From assembly GCF_006337065.1 (NCBI RefSeq), contig NZ_CP040872.1, positions 1,240,001 through 1,304,000 on the forward strand: DNA of 64,000 nt. Reading direction: 5' to 3'. Numbering within the stretch: the first letter of the stretch is position 1; each line of letters opens with the position of its first letter. Shown here in pieces: positions 42,969-51,728 of this stretch. The notes under the pieces were generated by a model. It saw only the letters and a program-made list of their open reading frames with translations, was not told the origin of the DNA and searched no databases. A program made the translations under genes and the position numbers. The DNA is from Agromyces laixinhei. Its GTDB lineage: Bacteria > Actinomycetota > Actinomycetes > Actinomycetales > Microbacteriaceae.

Positions 42969-44276
42969 ATGACATCCAGGACTCGCTTCGCACGCGCCGC
43001 CGCTGCCGCGACGGTCACGGCGATCTCGGTCTTCGCGCTCGCGGCGTGCAGCGCCGACAGCGGTTCGGACAGCGCCGACGGCCCCGTCGAGATCACCTAC
43101 CTGCACCGTCTGCCCGACGGCGAGGGGATGACCCCGGTCAGCGAGATCGTCGATCGCTGGAACGCGGACAACCCCGACATCCAGGTCACCGCGACGAAGT
43201 TCGACGGTGCGGCGACGGACATGATCCTGAAGCTCGAGACCGACGTCAACGCGGGCAACGCCGCGTGCCTCGCGCAGGTCGGCTACTCCGAGGTGCCCCA
43301 GATGTACGTCAAGGGCCTGCTCGAAGACGTCGCCGACGAGGCTGCGGCGCACGAGGACGACTTCTCGGCCGGCGCATACGCGATGATGACCGTCGGCGAC
43401 GCCGTCGTCGGCTTCCCGCAGGACACCGGCCCTCTCGTGTACTTCTACAACGCGACGGAGTTCGAGAACCTCGGCCTCACGGTGCCGACGACGCTCGAGG
43501 AGCTCACCGCAGACTCCGCTGCCGCAGCAGCGGCCGGCAAGTACGTCACCGCGTTCACGCCCGACGAGGCGCTCTCCTGGCTCTCCGCGCAGGCGGCTGC
43601 CGCCGGCGACACATGGTTCGGCACGAGCGGTGACAGCTGGACGGTCGACACCGAAGGCGCCGGCAGCCAGGCAGTCGCCGCCTTCTGGCAGAACCTGGTC
43701 GACAACAACCAGACCCTCATCACCGAGCGCTGGGGTGAGGCCTTCACCCGGGCGCTCAACGACGGCAGCCTGATCGGCCACGTCGGCGCAGCCTGGGAGG
43801 CCGGCTTCCTGCTCGACTCCCTCGACGGCACCCCGGCCGAGGGCCAGTGGCGCGTCGCCCAGCTGCCCGACTTCGGCGCAGGCGAGATGACCGGCCCCGA
43901 CGGCGGCTCCGGCGTCGCCGTCATGAAGGGCTGCGAGCACCCGGCCGAGGCGATGGAGTTCAACGCCTGGTTCAACACGCAGGTCGATGACCTCGCATCG
44001 CAGGGCCTCGTCGTCGCCGCCAACGGCACGCCGACCACGAGCGAGAAGATGCTCCGTCAGTTCGGCGGTCAGGACGTGCTCGCCGAGCTCGCGAAGGCGT
44101 CTGCCAACCTGAACCCCGACTTCGTCTACGCACCGGGCTTCGCCTCGCTGACCAAGATGAACGAGACCGCTTCGGGTGTCGCCGACGGCAGCGCCACGGT
44201 CGCCGATGTCTTCACCACCGCGCAGACGACCGCGGTCGCCACGCTCGAAGACCTCGGGCTCCCCGTCTCCGAGTGA
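42969..44276 (+). CDS. Sugar ABC transporter solute-binding lipoprotein
   Basis: 435 residues. The signal peptide ends at the lipobox LAAC (Cys about 27). The body fits extracellular sugar-binding proteins (ITYLHRLPDGEGMTPVSEIV). ATG 42969 follows GAGGAG. The promoter carries a LacI-type operator shared with the GH35 gene, so galactosides or galactose-containing oligosaccharides are the likely ligands. A 12-bp stem-loop separates it from its permease genes. Confidence 0.9.
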   Translation: MTSRTRFARAAAAATVTAISVFALAACSADSGSDSADGPVEITYLHRLPDGEGMTPVSEIVDRWNADNPDIQVTATKFDGAATDMILKLETDVNAGNAACLAQVGYSEVPQMYVKGLLEDVADEAAAHEDDFSAGAYAMMTVGDAVVGFPQDTGPLVYFYNATEFENLGLTVPTTLEELTADSAAAAAAGKYVTAFTPDEALSWLSAQAAAAGDTWFGTSGDSWTVDTEGAGSQAVAAFWQNLVDNNQTLITERWGEAFTRALNDGSLIGHVGAAWEAGFLLDSLDGTPAEGQWRVAQLPDFGAGEMTGPDGGSGVAVMKGCEHPAEAMEFNAWFNTQVDDLASQGLVVAANGTPTTSEKMLRQFGGQDVLAELAKASANLNPDFVYAPGFASLTKMNETASGVADGSATVADVFTTAQTTAVATLEDLGLPVSE

Positions 44277-44299
44277 GACGATCCGACGTTTGATCGCCA

Positions 44300-44340
44300 C
44301 GGCGGCGGATCCCATGACGATGTCGTGTGATCCGCCGCCG
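44300..44340 (+). terminator. Stem-loop between binding protein and permease genes
   Basis: CGGCGGCGGATC (44300-44311) pairs perfectly with GATCCGCCGCCG (44329-44340). The 17-base loop contains a smaller ACGA/TCGT repeat. Position and shape mirror the stem-loop at 21966 in the first importer operon. Confidence 0.65.
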
Positions 44341-44370
44341 GTTCGAGGTTGAAAGGAGAGACCGACAACA

Positions 44371-45351
44371 ATGACCGTTTCCACCCAGGCCCGCGCCGGA
44401 TCCACTCAGGCCCCCGCCGGGAACATGAAAGAGGGGAGGACGAAGCGCGGCAGTGGCGCCCGCCACCAGGCACGCACGGGCTGGATGTTCATGGCGCCGT
44501 TCTCTCTGCTGTTCATCGTCGTCTTCCTCGTTCCGATCCTCGTCTCCATCAGGTCGTCGATGTTCGCCCAGGTGCCGTCGGGCGACGGCCTCTACGGCGG
44601 CGGCGAACTCGTCGACACCTTCGTCGGTTTCGACAACTTCGCGCTCGCGATCGGCAGTGCCACGTTCTGGGAGGGCATGGGACGCGTGATGGTGTACGCG
44701 CTCTTCCAGATCCCGGTGATGATCATCGCCGCACTCGGGCTCGCTCTCCTGCTCGACACCCTCATCGTGCGCCGACCCGGCTTCTTCCGTCTCGCGTTCT
44801 TCCTGCCGTTCGCGATCCCCGGCGTGATCGCCGCGATGATCTGGCTCTACCTCTACACCCCCGAGGTCTCGCCCTTCATGCAGTACCTGCCAGAGGGCAC
44901 GGACTTCATGGCGCCCGGCACGATCCTCGCTTCCATGGCCAACATGACCACGTGGACCTACACGGGATACAACATGCTCATCTTCCTCGCGGCCCTGCAG
45001 ACGATCCCGAGAGACCTGTATGAGGCCGCCCGACTCGACGGCGCGACGGGGTGGCAGATCGCGACGCGCATCAAGGTTCCGCTCCTGCGCGGCGCGGCGC
45101 TGCTCGCGGTGCTGTTGTCGATCATCGGCACCATCCAGCTGTTCAACGAGCCGGTCATCATGGAGAGTGCGAACCCCTGGATGGGCAAGGCCTACACGCC
45201 GATGATGCTCACGTACAACTCGATGATGGGCGCGGTCTCGCCGTCGGGCACCGGCATCGCCTCGGCGTACTCGTTGCTCATGGCGGTCGTCGCCGGAGTG
45301 CTGGCCATCGTCTACACGTTGCTGCAGCGGCGGAAGGGAGCCTCGGCATGA
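44371..45351 (+). CDS. Sugar ABC transporter permease (MalF type)
   Basis: 326 residues, with a polar N-terminal tail of about 35 residues and six membrane helices. EAA loop: EAARLDGATGWQIATRIKVP, about residue 224. ATG 44371 follows AAAGGAGAG. The stop overlaps the start of the next permease gene (ATGA). Confidence 0.9.
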   Translation: MTVSTQARAGSTQAPAGNMKEGRTKRGSGARHQARTGWMFMAPFSLLFIVVFLVPILVSIRSSMFAQVPSGDGLYGGGELVDTFVGFDNFALAIGSATFWEGMGRVMVYALFQIPVMIIAALGLALLLDTLIVRRPGFFRLAFFLPFAIPGVIAAMIWLYLYTPEVSPFMQYLPEGTDFMAPGTILASMANMTTWTYTGYNMLIFLAALQTIPRDLYEAARLDGATGWQIATRIKVPLLRGAALLAVLLSIIGTIQLFNEPVIMESANPWMGKAYTPMMLTYNSMMGAVSPSGTGIASAYSLLMAVVAGVLAIVYTLLQRRKGASA

Positions 45352-46256
45352 CCACCGAAGCAATCATCGAATCCGCCAAGCCCCGCGTGCGCAAGGCCGC
45401 AGCAGACCGCCCGCCGAAGTCCGAACTGCCGAGCCCCCTGGCCCGCGTGCTCGGCATCGCCGTGCTCGCCGTGGCGACGATCTACTTCGTCGCCCCGGTG
45501 CTGTGGGTCATGATCGCGTCGACGAAGAGCAACAGCGACCTCACCTCGACGTTCGGGTTCTGGTTCGCCGAGTGGAACCTGCAGGCGAACTACGAGAGCC
45601 TCATGGTCTGGACGCAGGGCCTGTTCTGGCAATGGGTCGGCAACTCGATCTTCTACTCCGTCACCGCCGGCGTGATCGGCACGCTCTTCGCCGTGATGGC
45701 GGGGTACGCGATCGCCAAGTTCGTCTTCCCCGGCAAGAAGATCGCGGTCGGGGTCATCATGGGCGGCCTGCTCCTGCCCGTCGCGCTGCTGACGGTGCCG
45801 CTCTACCTCGAGTTCCATGCGCTCGGTCTCGTCGACACCCCGTGGGCGATCATCATCCCGTCGGCGGTCTCGCCGTTCGGGGTGTTCCTCGGCATCGTCT
45901 ACGCGCAGGACGCCGTGCCGACAGAACTCCTCGAAGCGGCACGCATCGACGGTGCCGGCGAGATCCGCATCTTCTTCACGATCGTGCTGCGCCTGCTGGC
46001 TCCCGCGATGGTGACGATCTTCCTGTTCATCTTCGTCGCCACCTGGAACAACTTCCTGCTGCCGCTGTTGATGGTCTCGTCGCCGGAACTCAAGCCCGTC
46101 ACGCTCGGCCTCTTCGGCATGATGAGCTACTTCGCACCGGCCAAGGGTGCGGTGATGCTGGGCGCACTGCTCGGCGTCATCCCGCTGATCATCCTCTTCT
46201 TCAGCCTGCAGCGGTTCTGGCGCTCCGGCCTTGCCTCCGGTGCGGTCAAGGGCTGA
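45348..46256 (+). CDS. Sugar ABC transporter permease (MalG type)
   Basis: 302 residues with six membrane helices and the EAA loop EAARIDGAGEIRIFFTIVLR near residue 198. The ATG at 45348 overlaps the previous stop. It closes the third importer operon, which again lacks an ATPase gene and ends at a very strong palindromic terminator. Confidence 0.9.
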   Translation: MTTEAIIESAKPRVRKAAADRPPKSELPSPLARVLGIAVLAVATIYFVAPVLWVMIASTKSNSDLTSTFGFWFAEWNLQANYESLMVWTQGLFWQWVGNSIFYSVTAGVIGTLFAVMAGYAIAKFVFPGKKIAVGVIMGGLLLPVALLTVPLYLEFHALGLVDTPWAIIIPSAVSPFGVFLGIVYAQDAVPTELLEAARIDGAGEIRIFFTIVLRLLAPAMVTIFLFIFVATWNNFLLPLLMVSSPELKPVTLGLFGMMSYFAPAKGAVMLGALLGVIPLIILFFSLQRFWRSGLASGAVKG

Positions 46257-46275
46257 TCTCAGTCCACCTCTGGAG

Positions 46276-46312
46276 CACGAGAGCGGGCCCGCGGCGCGGG
46301 CCCGCTCTCGTG
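46276..46312. terminator. 17-bp bidirectional terminator
   Basis: CACGAGAGCGGGCCCGC (46276-46292) pairs perfectly with 46296-46312 around a three-base loop. It lies between the converging importer operon and GH35 gene, 8 bases from the end of the latter. Confidence 0.85.
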
Positions 46313-46320
46313 TCGTGGGG

Positions 46321-48090
46321 TCAGGATCCGATGAACTCCTCGATCTCGCCCAGTTCGGGCTCGTCGCGCACCTCGACCGCGCTGCCGAGGTGTTCGAGAT
46401 CGAGCACGCGCACCGTGTTGCGCCCCGCGCGCCAGAGCGGTGCAGGGGCGTACAGGGTCGTCTGCGGGCCGATGTTCCAGTACCGTCCGATGAGGAACCC
46501 GTTGACCCAGACGAACCCCTTGACTCCGCCGGGGAAGGCGAGCCACGCGTCGGCGGGGCCGGCGACGTCGAGCTCGGCCACGGCATAGCCGTCGGTGCCG
46601 GTCGCGCCGATCGGTTGCGGGGCATCCATCGGGATGACGCGGTGGGTCCAGCCGTGCACGTAGCGACGTCCGAGCAGCACACCCTCGAGGATGCCCTTGT
46701 GCTCACCGATCTTCGGGCCGTAGTTGATGCGGCCGAGGTTCTCGACGATGAGCGTGATGACGACGGGCCGGTCGGAGACGGGCAGTGCGGTGCTCGTCTC
46801 ACCATCGCGGTCGAGGGTCGCGACCCGGGTGCCGTCGACGAAGACGGTGGCGCGGTCGTGCAGTCCCTTGAGTGCGAGCACGTTCTCACCCGCTTCGACG
46901 ATGGCGGTCGTCTCGTAGGCGATGAGCCCCTCAGCCACGCCGAGCTCCTCGAACGTCGCCGGGTGGGGGTGCGGGCCGCTCGCGGCGAGGGCGCGGACCG
47001 CCGCGATGAGCGACGCCTCGGCCGTGAGCGTCGCGGTCTGCGGATCCTGGAAGCGCGGCCCGGCGGGCAGCTCGGGCAGCGGACCGTCATGGAACGGCGC
47101 GAAGGACGCACGCAGCGCCTCGAACTTCGCGCCGACGCGGCCGTCTTCGGCAATGGGGGCGTCCGAGTCGTAGCTCGTGGCGGTCGGCTGGAGCACCCCG
47201 TCCCAGTTGGCGCCGTTCCACAGGCCGAAGTTCGTGCCGCCGTGCGCCATGTACAGGCTGACCGAGCCGCCGGCGGCGAGGAGTTCGTCGACGGTGCCGA
47301 TCATGCTCCGGGCGCTGCGCACGTGGTGCCGCTCGCCCCAATGGTCGAACCAGCCGCCCCACAGCTCGCTGCAGACGAGCGGAGTGCTCGGGGGAAGGAG
47401 GTCGAGGGCCGTCGGCACGCCGGTGCCGAACGTGAAGCTCGGCATGGCGCCTTCGACCGTGCCGTGGGCCTGCATGCCCGCGGTGATGCCGTCGGCAGTC
47501 GTGAGGAGCTCGACGATGCCGTGCTGTCGCAGGAGGTCGCGCTGGTGGTGCAGGTGCTCTCGGTCCGAACCGAACGACCCGTACTCGTTCTCGATCTGTA
47601 CGGCGACGATCGGGCCGCCGTGCACGGCCTGCAGCGGTGCGAGGCGGGGGAGGAGCTCGGCGTACCAGCTCTCGACCGCGGCGCGGTATGTCGGGTCACT
47701 GCTCCGGACGCGCCTGGTGCGGCCCGTCAACCAGCTCGGAAGCCCGCCGTTCGACCACTCGGCGCAGATATACGGACTCGGCCGCACGTACACGTCGAGA
47801 CCGATGTCACCCGCGAGGCGGATGAACCGTTCGACGTCGCGCCACCCGTCGAATCGCGGCGCGCCTTCGATCTCCTCATGGAAGTTCCACGCGACGTAGG
47901 TGTCGACCGTGTTCGCGCCCATCGCCGCAAGGCGACGGAGCCGATCCTCCCACTGATCGGGGTGCACGCGGAAGTAGTGCACGGCGCCGGCGAGCATCCG
48001 ATGCGCGCGACCGTTGCGAAGCAACACGCTGTCGCGATATGTGAGCGCTGCTACTGAATCAACGCTGGCTCGAGTGTCGGTCGCGACCAT
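46321..48090 (-). CDS. Glycoside hydrolase family 35 beta-galactosidase
   Basis: 589 residues. Family-35 catalytic barrel with the acid/base Glu in QIENEYGSFG (about residue 167) and the nucleophile Glu in CSELWGGWFDHWG (about 240), followed by beta-sandwich domains. No signal peptide, so it should work in the cytoplasm on imported beta-galactosides. Size resembles BgaC-type enzymes, which prefer Gal-beta-1,3-GlcNAc/GalNAc; specificity here is inferred. GGGAGG lies upstream of ATG 48090. An operator identical to that of the third importer is 47 bases before its start. Confidence 0.92.
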   Translation of the reverse strand: MVATDTRASVDSVAALTYRDSVLLRNGRAHRMLAGAVHYFRVHPDQWEDRLRRLAAMGANTVDTYVAWNFHEEIEGAPRFDGWRDVERFIRLAGDIGLDVYVRPSPYICAEWSNGGLPSWLTGRTRRVRSSDPTYRAAVESWYAELLPRLAPLQAVHGGPIVAVQIENEYGSFGSDREHLHHQRDLLRQHGIVELLTTADGITAGMQAHGTVEGAMPSFTFGTGVPTALDLLPPSTPLVCSELWGGWFDHWGERHHVRSARSMIGTVDELLAAGGSVSLYMAHGGTNFGLWNGANWDGVLQPTATSYDSDAPIAEDGRVGAKFEALRASFAPFHDGPLPELPAGPRFQDPQTATLTAEASLIAAVRALAASGPHPHPATFEELGVAEGLIAYETTAIVEAGENVLALKGLHDRATVFVDGTRVATLDRDGETSTALPVSDRPVVITLIVENLGRINYGPKIGEHKGILEGVLLGRRYVHGWTHRVIPMDAPQPIGATGTDGYAVAELDVAGPADAWLAFPGGVKGFVWVNGFLIGRYWNIGPQTTLYAPAPLWRAGRNTVRVLDLEHLGSAVEVRDEPELGEIEEFIGS

Positions 48091-48136
48091 TGCGCGGCCT
48101 CCCTTGAATCGCGGGCGATACCGCCCGACCTAGAAA

Positions 48137-48156
48137 GAATGTTTGCGTTCACATTA
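48137..48156 (-). promoter_or_regulatory. LacI-type operator upstream of GH35
   Basis: The plus strand reads GAATGTTTGCGTTCACATTA, the exact reverse complement of the 20-mer at 42849-42868. It lies between the GH35 start and the divergent LacI gene, suited to control GH35 and perhaps the regulator itself. Confidence 0.8.
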
Positions 48157-48216
48157 TCGCGCAATCACGGTGTTGTCAGCCCTGCCTCCATGTCAACGGG
48201 GTGAACGCTCACTAGC

Positions 48217-49248
48217 ATGGGTCCCATGCCACGTCGTACAGCGGAGGAACGCGCGCCGAGCCAGGTCGATGTCGCGCGTGTCGCCGGCGTGTCGACGCAG
48301 ACGGTCTCCCGTGTGATGTCGGGTCATCCGAACGTGCGCCCCGAGACGGCGCATCGGGTGATGTCGGCGGTCGACGCCGTCGGCTACCGCTTGCACGCGG
48401 CGGCGGCGTCGCTCGCCTCGGGCCGCACCCGGACGATCGGGGTGATCCTCGTCTCCACGGCGCGGTACTCGACGAGCGCGATCCTGCTCGGCGTCGAATC
48501 GATCGCCGCCGAAGAGGGCTACGCGGTGACGACCGCGAGCGTGGCGCAGCATTCGGCGCCCGCCTCGTTCCTCGAGGCGTTCGATCGACTGGAACGTCAG
48601 GGGGCCGAGGGAATCGTGATTCTCGCGCCGGTCGGATTCCTCGAAGAAGCGCTCGGCTCGCGCACCGAGCGCACACCCACGGTGGGGCACCGACAGGCCG
48701 ACGGCGTCGGCGCCGACGCGCTCGTCGACCAGCGCGCGATCGCCCGCGCGGCCACCGAATACCTGCTCGACCTCGGGCACCGCACCGTCTGGCACGTCTC
48801 GGGCGACGAGTTCTGGCAGGAGTCGAACGCGCGCCGCGAGGAGTGGGAGGCGGTGCTCCGCGAGCGCGGTGTGACGCCGCCCCCGGTGATACCCGCCGAT
48901 TGGTCGCCCGAGTCGGGGTATCGCGCCGGGCGTACGATCGCGGCGATCCCCGACGTCACCGCGGTGTTCGTGTCGAGCGACGAGATGGCCTTCGGCGTGA
49001 TCCGCGCGCTGCACGAGGCGGGTCGCACGGTGCCCGACGATGTCTCGGTCGTGAGCGTCGACGATATCGCGCTCGCCGCCTACGCGGCGCCCGCCCTCAC
49101 GACGGTGCGTCAGCCCTTCGAAGAGGTCGGACGCGCCACTGCGACGCGCGTGATCGAGATGATCGAGAAACGGGAGGTCGTCGCCGCCGAGCCGTTGCGC
49201 CCCGAACTCATCGTCAGGGCCTCGACGGCACCGCCGCCCGAGGCGTAG
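48217..49248 (+). CDS. LacI-family transcriptional regulator
   Basis: 343 residues. The LacI helix-turn-helix is SQVDVARVAGVSTQTVSRVM (about residues 15-34), followed by the hinge region and a periplasmic-binding-protein-like sensor domain. ATG 48217 and ATG 48226 are both possible; TAGCAT at 48213-48218 could act as a -10 for a leaderless message from 48226. It is divergent from the GH35 gene and flanked by one of two identical operators, which also mark the third importer. A galactoside is the likely inducer. Confidence 0.9.
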   Translation: MGPMPRRTAEERAPSQVDVARVAGVSTQTVSRVMSGHPNVRPETAHRVMSAVDAVGYRLHAAAASLASGRTRTIGVILVSTARYSTSAILLGVESIAAEEGYAVTTASVAQHSAPASFLEAFDRLERQGAEGIVILAPVGFLEEALGSRTERTPTVGHRQADGVGADALVDQRAIARAATEYLLDLGHRTVWHVSGDEFWQESNARREEWEAVLRERGVTPPPVIPADWSPESGYRAGRTIAAIPDVTAVFVSSDEMAFGVIRALHEAGRTVPDDVSVVSVDDIALAAYAAPALTTVRQPFEEVGRATATRVIEMIEKREVVAAEPLRPELIVRASTAPPPEA

Positions 49249-49330
49249 TCGCCGCGGCATCCCCGTGGTCGTCGTGTGACGCCGCGACCGTCGTGAGACG
49301 CGGCTCGTCGCAGACATTGCTAAGCTTCGA

Positions 49331-49402
49331 GGGTCGCGACTGGCGTTGAGATGGACACCATCGGGGAGCGACTGGCACGGACCGACCGAACGCCTGGGCC
49401 GG
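49331..49402 (+). ncRNA. ZTP (pfl) riboswitch upstream of glyA-folD
   Basis: The leader contains the conserved words of the pfl/ZTP aptamer in the right order: GGGTCGCGACTGGCG (49331-49345), a small hairpin GATGG-ACA-CCATC (49350-49362), GGGGAGC (49363-49369), a variable linker, and CGCCTGGGC (49391-49399), whose CGCC can pair with GGCG of the first part. A -10 (TAAGCT, 49321-49326) places the transcription start at the aptamer. ZTP signals shortage of 10-formyl-THF, and glyA/folD are classic targets. A CTCGCG/CGCGAG hairpin between aptamer and glyA may be the expression platform. Confidence 0.88.
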
Positions 49403-49474
49403 TACGCATCTCGCGGCCTGTCGCGCGCGAGGCAGCACCCCCACGAAGGTCCGTATGTCACGAAGGAGCCAGTC

Positions 49475-50764
49475 TTGGCCGAGTCCGCCATTTCCCAATC
49501 AGTGCTGAACGCCCCCCTCGCCGAGGTCGATCCTGAGATCGCCGAAGTGCTCGAGCTCGAGCTCGGTCGCCAGCGCGAGTACCTCGAGATGATCGCGAGC
49601 GAGAACTTCGTTCCCGTCTCGGTCCTGCAGTCGCAGGGCTCCGTGCTCACGAACAAGTACGCCGAGGGATACCCCGGCCGTCGCTACTACGGCGGCTGCG
49701 AGTACGTCGACGTCGCCGAGTCGCTCGCAATCGAGCGGGCGAAGTCGCTCTTCGGTGCCGAGTACGCCAACGTGCAGCCGCACTCGGGCGCCACCGCGAA
49801 CGCCGCCGTGCTCGCCGCGATCGCCACCCCCGGCGACACCATCCTCGGCCTCGAGCTCGCGCACGGCGGGCATCTGACGCACGGCATGAAACTCAACTTC
49901 TCGGGCAAGCTCTACAACGCCGTCTCGTACGGGGTCGACCCCGAGACCTTCCTCGTCGACATGAACGTCGTGCGCGACAAGGCACTCGAGCACAAGCCGC
50001 AGGTCATCATCGCGGGCTGGTCGGCATACCCCCGCCACCTCGACTTCGCGGCATTCCGCGCGATCGCCGATGAGGTCGGTGCCAAGCTCTGGGTCGACAT
50101 GGCGCACTTCGCGGGCCTCGTGGCCGCCGGCCTGCACCCGAACCCGGTGCCGTTCGCCGACGTCGTCTCCTCGACGGTGCACAAGACCATCGGCGGCCCG
50201 CGCTCGGGCTTCATCGTCGCACGCGACATGGAACTCGCGAAGAAGCTGAACTCCAACGTGTTCCCGGGCCAGCAGGGCGGCCCGCTCATGCACGTCATCG
50301 CGGCGAAGGCCACGGCGTTCAAGATCGCGGCATCCGAGGAGTTCAAGAACCGCCAGGAGCGCACCGTCCGCGGCGCGCAGATCCTCGCCGAGCGACTCAC
50401 CGCCGACGACTCGCGCGCCGCCGGCGTCGACGTGCTCACGGGCGGCACCGACGTGCACCTCGTGCTGGCCGACCTCCGCAACTCGAAGATCGACGGCCAG
50501 CAGGCCGAAGACCTGCTGCACGAGGCGCTCATCACCGTGAACCGCAACGCGGTGCCCTTCGACCCGCGCCCGCCGATGGTCACCTCCGGCCTGCGCATCG
50601 GCACGCCCGCGCTCGCCACCCGCGGCTTCGGCGACGCCGAGTTCACCGAGGTCGCCGACCTCATCGCGCTGGCGCTCCAGGGCGAAGCGGATGTCGCGGC
50701 GCTCCGCTCCCGCGTCGAGGCCCTCACCGCGGCGTTCCCGCTGTACCCGGGCCTCGCACAGTAG
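49475..50764 (+). CDS. glyA: Serine hydroxymethyltransferase
   Basis: 429 residues. A PLP enzyme that converts serine and THF to glycine and 5,10-methylene-THF. The PLP Lys is in [13 protein letters not shown] (about residue 236), and HGGHLTHG and MIASENFVP are also typical. I chose TTG 49475 because AAGGAG lies about 8 bases upstream (49463-49468); an in-frame ATG at 49346 lies inside the riboswitch aptamer and is not a plausible start. Co-transcribed with folD 8 bases downstream. Confidence 0.96.
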   Translation: MAESAISQSVLNAPLAEVDPEIAEVLELELGRQREYLEMIASENFVPVSVLQSQGSVLTNKYAEGYPGRRYYGGCEYVDVAESLAIERAKSLFGAEYANVQPHSGATANAAVLAAIATPGDTILGLELAHGGHLTHGMKLNFSGKLYNAVSYGVDPETFLVDMNVVRDKALEHKPQVIIAGWSAYPRHLDFAAFRAIADEVGAKLWVDMAHFAGLVAAGLHPNPVPFADVVSSTVHKTIGGPRSGFIVARDMELAKKLNSNVFPGQQGGPLMHVIAAKATAFKIAASEEFKNRQERTVRGAQILAERLTADDSRAAGVDVLTGGTDVHLVLADLRNSKIDGQQAEDLLHEALITVNRNAVPFDPRPPMVTSGLRIGTPALATRGFGDAEFTEVADLIALALQGEADVAALRSRVEALTAAFPLYPGLAQ

Positions 50765-50772
50765 GGGCGCCC

Positions 50773-51657
50773 ATGACCGCGATCACGCTCGACGGCGTCG
50801 CCACCGCGACGGCCGTCAAGTCCGAACTCGCCTCGCGCATCCAGCTGCTCAAGGCCCACGGCGTCGTGCCGGGGCTCGGCACGCTGCTCGTGGGCGACGA
50901 CCCGGGATCTCGTTCGTACGTCGCGGGCAAGCACCGCGACTGCGCCGAGGTCGGCATCGAGTCCATCCGCATCGACCTGCCCGCCTCGGCCACCACGGCC
51001 GACGTGCGCGCCGCGATCCGCGATCTCAACGCGGCGTCCGAGGTGACCGGCTACATCGTGCAGCTGCCGCTGCCGGCCGGCCACGACGAGAACGCGATGC
51101 TCGAGCTCATCGACCCCGACAAGGACGCCGACGGGCTGCATCCGACCAACCTCGGCCGGCTCGTGCTCGGCATCGAGGGCGAGTTGCAGTCGCCGCTGCC
51201 GTGCACGCCTGCCGGCATCGTCGAGATGCTGCGTCGTTACGACGTGCCGATCCGCGGGCGCCACGTCACCGTGATCGGCCGCGGACTCACCGTCGGCCGC
51301 CCGCTCGGGCTGCTGTTCACCCGCAAGGGCCTCGACGCCACGGTCACGCTCACGCACTCGCGCACCGAAGACCTCGCCGCGGAGGTGCGCCGCGCCGACA
51401 TCGTCGTGGCCGCCGTCGGTGTGCCGCACCTCGTGCAGGCCGAGTGGATCAAGCCCGGCGCCGCCGTGCTCGACGTCGGCATCACGCGCGTGCAAGACGA
51501 GGACACGGGCAAGGGCAAGCTCACGGGTGACGTCGACCCGGCGGTCGCCGGTGTCGCCGGACACCTGTCGCCGAACCCCGGCGGCGTGGGTCCGATGACC
51601 CGCGCGATGCTGCTCGCGAACGTCGTCAAGGCCGCCGAGCAGCGCCTGCACCCGTAG
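50773..51657 (+). CDS. folD: Bifunctional methylene-THF dehydrogenase/cyclohydrolase
   Basis: 294 residues. Interconverts 5,10-methylene-THF and 10-formyl-THF with NADP. Family motifs are [17 protein letters not shown] (catalytic Lys), [22 protein letters not shown] and [13 protein letters not shown] (dinucleotide-binding). It lies 8 bases after glyA in the same ZTP-controlled transcript. A hairpin at 51671-51701 follows. Confidence 0.96.
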   Translation: MTAITLDGVATATAVKSELASRIQLLKAHGVVPGLGTLLVGDDPGSRSYVAGKHRDCAEVGIESIRIDLPASATTADVRAAIRDLNAASEVTGYIVQLPLPAGHDENAMLELIDPDKDADGLHPTNLGRLVLGIEGELQSPLPCTPAGIVEMLRRYDVPIRGRHVTVIGRGLTVGRPLGLLFTRKGLDATVTLTHSRTEDLAAEVRRADIVVAAVGVPHLVQAEWIKPGAAVLDVGITRVQDEDTGKGKLTGDVDPAVAGVAGHLSPNPGGVGPMTRAMLLANVVKAAEQRLHP

Positions 51658-51670
51658 TCGACCTGCCGGT

Positions 51671-51701
51671 CGCCCGGTGTTCACCATGTGTGCACCGGGC
51701 G
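51671..51701 (+). terminator. Stem-loop after folD
   Basis: CGCCCGGTG (51671-51679) pairs with CACCGGGCG (51693-51701), 9 bp with a 13-base loop, 13 bases after the folD stop. Likely terminator. Confidence 0.6.
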
Positions 51702-51728
51702 GTCGCGTTGTGGCCGTAGCTTCGCGGC

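Noticed and set aside
49346..49474. Longer glyA start at ATG 49346
   Set aside because: It lies within the ZTP aptamer, and the added residues are not part of the SHMT family, while TTG 49475 has a good ribosome binding site.
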